Positions 15,205-18,139 of a DNA stretch of 18,139 nucleotides are shown in pieces. Position numbers and translations under genes: made by a program. Under the pieces are notes generated by a model. The model worked only from the letters and a program-made list of their open reading frames with translations. It had not been told where the DNA came from and did no database searches. This DNA is from JBMOMT01 sp049324835 (lineage in GTDB: Bacteria > Chloroflexota > Anaerolineae > CAYNKW01): positions 1 to 18,139 of the forward strand of contig JBMOMT010000020.1 of NCBI GenBank assembly GCA_049324835.1. The letters are read 5' to 3'. The first letter of the stretch is position 1, and each line of letters opens with the position of its first letter.

Positions 15205-15804
15205 CTAGCCGTCAAAGCCCGCGTCCTGGATGAAGGCTCGGAATCCTGCCTCTGCCGCTTCGAAATCGGCCTCGGCAGCCAAAAGAGTGAACGTGTAAAA
15301 GTATTCACCCCTGACCGCCGCGTAATCCAGCCCCAACACCACTGCGGGCAGTGTTTCGCGGAACGGATCGGGCTTTTCTTCGACGTAAACGTAGCGCGCC
15401 CAGATGGCGCTGGGCGTCTGACCCTCCTCGCCCATGGTGTCGATATCCAGCATACGAAAGGCTGTCAACCTGCGCGCCCGGCTCACCGAGGTCAGATTTA
15501 CAGCGTCCACCAGGCTCACCGGGCGGGCCGGATCCAGCTTTTGGGCCTCGATGAGATAAGACGTTTTAAAGGCCCCAGAGTGTGGATCGCGCGCCCTGAA
15601 GGCATAGTCTTCGTCGCTGCCGACCAGCCAGCCGGCCGGATAGGCGACGGTGAGACCTGTTTCGGAAAGAGTGAACGATTCTCTGGCGCCTTGCGCCCAG
15701 GACTTGGTCGCCCAACCCAGAGCCAGGGCCACAACAACGACACCCACGACGAGCCAATCGGCCCAACGATCACGCCGCGTTCGAACGGTATTGTTGCCAG
15801 CCAT
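15205..15804 (-). CDS. Membrane-anchored hypothetical protein, possible PsbP-like fold
   Basis: A 199-residue second gene of the operon. Its AGGAGG precedes the ATG, and only 14 nt separate it from the upstream stop, so translational coupling is likely. A basic N-terminus (RTRRDRWADW) and one hydrophobic helix (about 17-36, 'LVVGVVVVALALGW') form a signal anchor or uncleaved leader; the rest faces outward. The outer domain begins 'FTLSETGLTVAYPAGWLV', a pattern common to PsbP/DcrB-like folds, whose members start with a short strand and a 'YP.GW' turn. That assignment is tentative. No cysteines or catalytic motifs are evident. It lies between the PrsW-like protein and the protease and might be an adaptor or a substrate of either. 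Confidence 0.8.
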   Translation of the reverse strand: MAGNNTVRTRRDRWADWLVVGVVVVALALGWATKSWAQGARESFTLSETGLTVAYPAGWLVGSDEDYAFRARDPHSGAFKTSYLIEAQKLDPARPVSLVDAVNLTSVSRARRLTAFRMLDIDTMGEEGQTPSAIWARYVYVEEKPDPFRETLPAVVLGLDYAAVRGEYFYTFTLLAAEADFEAAEAGFRAFIQDAGFDG

Positions 15805-15818
15805 GATTGCCTCCTTTC

Positions 15819-16754
15819 CTAGCCGGCCGATCCGGCGGCCAGTGTCAGCCGGTTGGCGCGGCGCATCAGCACGTTCAGCGCCGCAAAGGTAAGCAGGGCC
15901 ACTACAGCCGCCAGAATGAGGCCGTTCACCGGTTTATAGTTCAGACCCACGGTGACGATCTCGCCGCGGACATAGGTGAACAGGCCGTTCAACAAGGCCG
16001 AAATGGTCACACCCAACGGCAGCCACCAGACCGGTTCTTCCTCGAACTTGGCCCGCCCCAAAAAGTAGCCACTGACGCCGGCAAAACTCGCCTGGGCCAG
16101 GGCCGTCACCGCGATGCGAATGACGCCCGCGCCCAGGTCTACGCCGGCGTTGGCCACCACGTACTGGATGTTGAGCATGGTGGCAAAACCCAACCCGGCG
16201 GCTGTGCCGTACACCACGCCGTCGATACGCTCATCGAATTCGGGCAAGAGATAGACGCTGTAACGCACCGCCGCGTATTTCAAAAACTCTTGCACAAAAC
16301 CGATCACCAGCACACTGCCCAGAAGGTTGGCCGCTGTACTGCGGGGCATCCAATCCTGGGCCTGGAAAAAGTCGCGCACCGCAGGAATGGCCACCGCGCT
16401 GGCCAAAAGGCCACCCAGCAGGAAAACGCCGAGCACGTACTGCTTGGGTTCCGGCTCCAGACGATCTTGCTGATAAAAGAACGCCAGCCAGAGCAGCGCC
16501 GGCACCAGGGCCAACACGATACCCGCCAGCAGCAGAGCCGTTCCCTCTAGCGAGAAATCGACGATAGACACCAGGCCCGCCACCAGGCCAACAAAGACCA
16601 GCACGCCCAGGATCTGCACCACGCCGGAGGTCCACAGGCTGCGGCGATCCTGATTCACCCTGGCGTAGTGAAGATCACAATAAGCGCGAGCTCCCAGGCG
16701 TGGCGCGTCTGGCCCTACCGCTTTGTGGCAGACGCAACAGATTTGCTCAGTCAT
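15819..16754 (-). CDS. PrsW-family membrane protein, probable pseudoprotease with N-terminal zinc-finger-like motif
   Basis: A 311-residue first gene of the operon, with GAGGAGGT upstream of its ATG. The N-terminus has C6-x2-C9 and C26-x2-H29, a small LIM/zinc-ribbon-like site in the cytoplasm. About eight hydrophobic segments follow. The PrsW fold is recognisable: 'DRLEPEP' (97-103), 'QEFLK' (155-159), 'DGVVYGTAAGLGFATMLN' (178-195) and 'ALAQASFAGVSGYFLGRAKF' (218-237). Active PrsW proteases read EExxK, FxxxEN and a His in the last motif. Here Q155 replaces the first Glu, L194 replaces the Glu after F190 and Q221 replaces the His; only E156 remains. The codons (CAA, CTC, CAG) are clear. Proteolysis is therefore unlikely, and a scaffolding or substrate-binding role is inferred. 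It is followed directly by the anchored protein and the serine protease. Confidence 0.88.
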   Translation of the reverse strand: MTEQICCVCHKAVGPDAPRLGARAYCDLHYARVNQDRRSLWTSGVVQILGVLVFVGLVAGLVSIVDFSLEGTALLLAGIVLALVPALLWLAFFYQQDRLEPEPKQYVLGVFLLGGLLASAVAIPAVRDFFQAQDWMPRSTAANLLGSVLVIGFVQEFLKYAAVRYSVYLLPEFDERIDGVVYGTAAGLGFATMLNIQYVVANAGVDLGAGVIRIAVTALAQASFAGVSGYFLGRAKFEEEPVWWLPLGVTISALLNGLFTYVRGEIVTVGLNYKPVNGLILAAVVALLTFAALNVLMRRANRLTLAAGSAG

Positions 16755-16852
16755 CGAACCACCTCCTCATCTCACTTGACTGCGACGGAAGAAAAGAAAA
16801 AGAGCAGCAGCCGATGCAACCATTAAAAGTGATCGGACAACTGCCCTTCGAG

Positions 16853-16881
16853 CCTATAGTTTTGCCGTTTTGAGACAGCAA
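16853..16881 (-). promoter_or_regulatory. Possible promoter of the PrsW-like/protease operon
   Basis: On the minus strand: TTGCTG (16881-16876), a 17-nt spacer and TATAGG (16858-16853). The predicted leader is about 90 nt. An inverted repeat, GTTTTGC (16859-16865)/GCAAAAC (16878-16884), spans the spacer and could be an operator. The -10 is imperfect. Confidence 0.45.
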
Positions 16882-17113
16882 AACGCTCAAATGGCCGAGA
16901 AAACTGAACGAGAAAAGCAGCGTGCAAACCCGGGCTGAACATGGGGACCTTTCTGACACAACCGGAAGAACCGAGGCACAACATCGTGCACGCAGCCAAA
17001 ACAGGGCATCAATGGGTATTCATCATTCTATCATCAAAAGGGCCGCTTGTCAAAGCCAGCCCCATGCCATTGTGTTTCGGTTTGGTAACACACCTGCCAA
17101 AGTCGCGCCAGCC

Positions 17114-17142
17114 TTGCACACAAGACGTTTGTATGGTACACT
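17114..17142 (+). promoter_or_regulatory. Sigma-70-type promoter for the transaldolase gene
   Basis: TTGCAC (17114-17119), a 17-nt spacer and TACACT (17137-17142). The predicted start near 17149 gives a leader of about 57 nt. GGAGG (17195-17199) lies 6 nt before the ATG. Confidence 0.6.
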
Positions 17143-17205
17143 TGGCTGCGTAAACCATGTCAGAGATCCCCCTCTCTGCTCTTAATACCTTCATGGAGGC
17201 ACACA

Positions 17206-17862
17206 ATGGCTGAAATTTTCGTGGACACGGCAAACCTCGACGAGATCAAAGAGGCCGCAGCATGGGGCATATTGGACGGCGTGACCACCAACCCCTCATT
17301 GATGTTCAAAGCCGGCACCGCCGACCGCAAACAGACCACGCTGCAAATCATCGACCTCATTGGCGGCGGTTCGGTGAGCGCCGAGGTCATCAGCACCGAC
17401 GCCGCCGGTATGATCCGGGAAGCGCGAGAGATTCTGTCCTGGTCGGAGCACGTTTACGTCAAAATACCGGCGATCCCGGAGGGCCTCAAAGCGATGAACG
17501 AGATCTCGCGCTGGCCCAACGGGCGGATCAATGCTACACTCATCTTTTCCGCCAACCAGGCCTTTCTGGCCGCCAAGTCTGGCGCCAGTTATGCCTCTAT
17601 CTTTGTGGGACGGCTGGATGACGCCGGTCTGGATGGCATACAGGTCGTCCAGGAGACACGGCAGGTTTTCGACAACTATGGCCTGACGTGCAAAGTGCTG
17701 GCGGCCAGCATCCGAAATACCTATCACGTCACACAGTCGTTACTGGCCGGGGCCGATATCCTCACCATGCCCTTCCCGGTGCTACAAAAGATGATCTCCA
17801 GCCCCTTCACCGATGCCGGTCTGAAACAATTTCTCGACGATTGGCACAAGATCGCCGGATAA
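17206..17862 (+). CDS. tal: Small transaldolase (TalC/FSA family)
   Basis: A 218-residue cytosolic TIM-barrel enzyme of the short transaldolase/fructose-6-phosphate aldolase family, of normal length. Transaldolase moves a dihydroxyacetone unit between sugar phosphates in the non-oxidative pentose phosphate pathway. Expected active-site residues are present: D7 in 'FVDTAN', N29 in 'TTNPS', the Schiff-base K86 in 'VYVKIP', N109 in 'INATLIFS', and S168 and R170 in 'LAASIRN'. E60 ('SAEVIST') and F133 ('SIFVGR') stand where E. coli FsaA has Gln59 and Tyr131. Glu and Phe at these places mark true transaldolases in this family, so transaldolase is preferred over aldolase activity. Monocistronic from its own promoter; a hairpin follows about 100 nt after the stop. 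Confidence 0.95.
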   Translation: MAEIFVDTANLDEIKEAAAWGILDGVTTNPSLMFKAGTADRKQTTLQIIDLIGGGSVSAEVISTDAAGMIREAREILSWSEHVYVKIPAIPEGLKAMNEISRWPNGRINATLIFSANQAFLAAKSGASYASIFVGRLDDAGLDGIQVVQETRQVFDNYGLTCKVLAASIRNTYHVTQSLLAGADILTMPFPVLQKMISSPFTDAGLKQFLDDWHKIAG

Positions 17863-17964
17863 CCTTCACCTGTCCGCATCAAACGACGACATTCTGCGCC
17901 ACCCATAAAGCCAGCCACCGCTGCGCCTCTCCCACCCGCCGAGCCGGAAGCAAAGACAACCACC

Positions 17965-17996
17965 AGGACACCAAAAAAAGGCCTGGTGTCTTGCTA
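17965..17996 (+). terminator. Possible terminator after the transaldolase gene
   Basis: AGGACACCA (17965-17973) pairs with TGGTGTCTT (17984-17992), with one G-T pair and a 10-nt loop that includes seven A/T bases. A second pairing, CACCAGG/CCTGGTG, competes with it. No long T-tract follows, so confidence is moderate. Confidence 0.45.
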
Positions 17997-18039
17997 CCCT
18001 CCCGCAGGCTCGTAAGGATCCGTAAAAATATAAATTCCC

Positions 18040-18120
18040 GTGTCACCCTGAGCGAAGCGAAGGGTCTCGTTCTACTCAAACGGGATTCTTCGCGCCCGTA
18101 AGGGCGCTCAGAATGACAGT
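18040..18120. repeat. Dispersed inverted repeat ('CACCCTGAGCGAAGCGAAGGG' type)
   Basis: The ends TGTCACCCTGAGCG (18041-18054) and CGCTCAGAATGACA are inverted repeats matching at 12 of 14 positions. An inner palindrome GCGCCC/GGGCGC lies at 18092-18107. The interior reads GAAGGGTCTC and CGGGATTCTTCGC. I recognise this as an intergenic element I recall in many copies in Chloroflexota and other environmental genomes. It looks like a non-autonomous palindromic (MITE-like) unit. It carries no gene. Confidence 0.7.
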
Positions 18121-18139
18121 GGCGGAAGTTATTCTTTTA

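Larger units (their letters stand above)
16755..17205. other. 451-nt divergent intergenic region
   Basis: It separates the PrsW operon (minus) from the transaldolase gene (plus). It contains the operon promoter (16853-16881) with an internal 7-bp inverted repeat, and the transaldolase promoter (17114-17142). The middle, about 16900-17110, holds only weak short frames. The best, 16941-17153, runs through the transaldolase promoter and has no recognisable product. I see no RNA gene there. Confidence 0.65.

Noticed and set aside
14195..15208. Plus-strand open frame (337 codons) opposite the serine protease
   Set aside because: It overlaps the signal peptide and catalytic domain of the protease on the other strand and its composition is shadow-like.
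15205..15804. Lipoprotein assignment for the middle operon gene
   Set aside because: No lipobox cysteine follows the hydrophobic segment, so a signal anchor or ordinary signal peptide fits better.
16941..17153. Small plus-strand open frame upstream of the transaldolase gene
   Set aside because: No clear ribosome site, no recognisable features, and its 3' end runs through the transaldolase promoter.

Overview
This GC-rich 18.1 kb window looks like a chromosomal fragment of a Chloroflexota bacterium (Anaerolineae/Caldilineae-like). The assignment is inferred from gene style and not from a marker gene. The clues are Thr/Pro 'TPTPTATP' stalks in two surface proteins, SdrD/DUF11-type modular secreted proteins, a DUF2723 glycosyltransferase with C-terminal beta modules, a CpXC protein, a Ser/Thr kinase beside an FHA regulator, and intergenic palindromic repeats. 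No rRNA, tRNA, CRISPR array, transposase or phage gene was seen.

Layout. 159-2921 (+): secreted modular protein with a DUF11 domain, a Thr/Pro stalk and a PEP-CTERM-like C-terminus, closed by a strong terminator. 3063-6185 (+): multi-pass DUF2723 glycosyltransferase; its promoter lies inside the longest open frame, so a TTG start is preferred. 6260-7585 (+): CpXC zinc-binding protein with its own promoter. 7647-7785: hairpins and a degenerate dispersed repeat. 7786-8433 (-) and 8541-9566 (+): a divergent pair, an FHA-winged-helix regulator and a membrane-anchored Ser/Thr kinase. 9586-12525 (-): secreted, membrane-anchored GH3 enzyme, convergent with the kinase. 12920-16754 (-): a three-gene operon, transcribed PrsW-like membrane protein, then a membrane-anchored PsbP-like protein, then a secreted trypsin-like protease. 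17206-17862 (+): small transaldolase. 17863-18139: terminator-like hairpin and another dispersed inverted repeat.

How it may work together. Most of the window concerns the cell surface: an exosortase-type substrate, a glycosyltransferase that might decorate Thr/Pro stalks, an envelope glycosidase and a protease operon. The kinase/FHA pair is a compact phospho-signalling unit resembling PknH/EmbR with the regulator's domain order reversed. The most unusual item is the PrsW homologue at 15819-16754. It keeps the family fold motifs but has lost three of the four expected catalytic residues (E to Q155, E to L194, H to Q221) and carries an N-terminal zinc-finger-like motif. It therefore looks like a pseudoprotease co-transcribed with a real serine protease. 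The GH3 enzyme likewise keeps its nucleophile but lacks the usual NagZ acid/base histidine.
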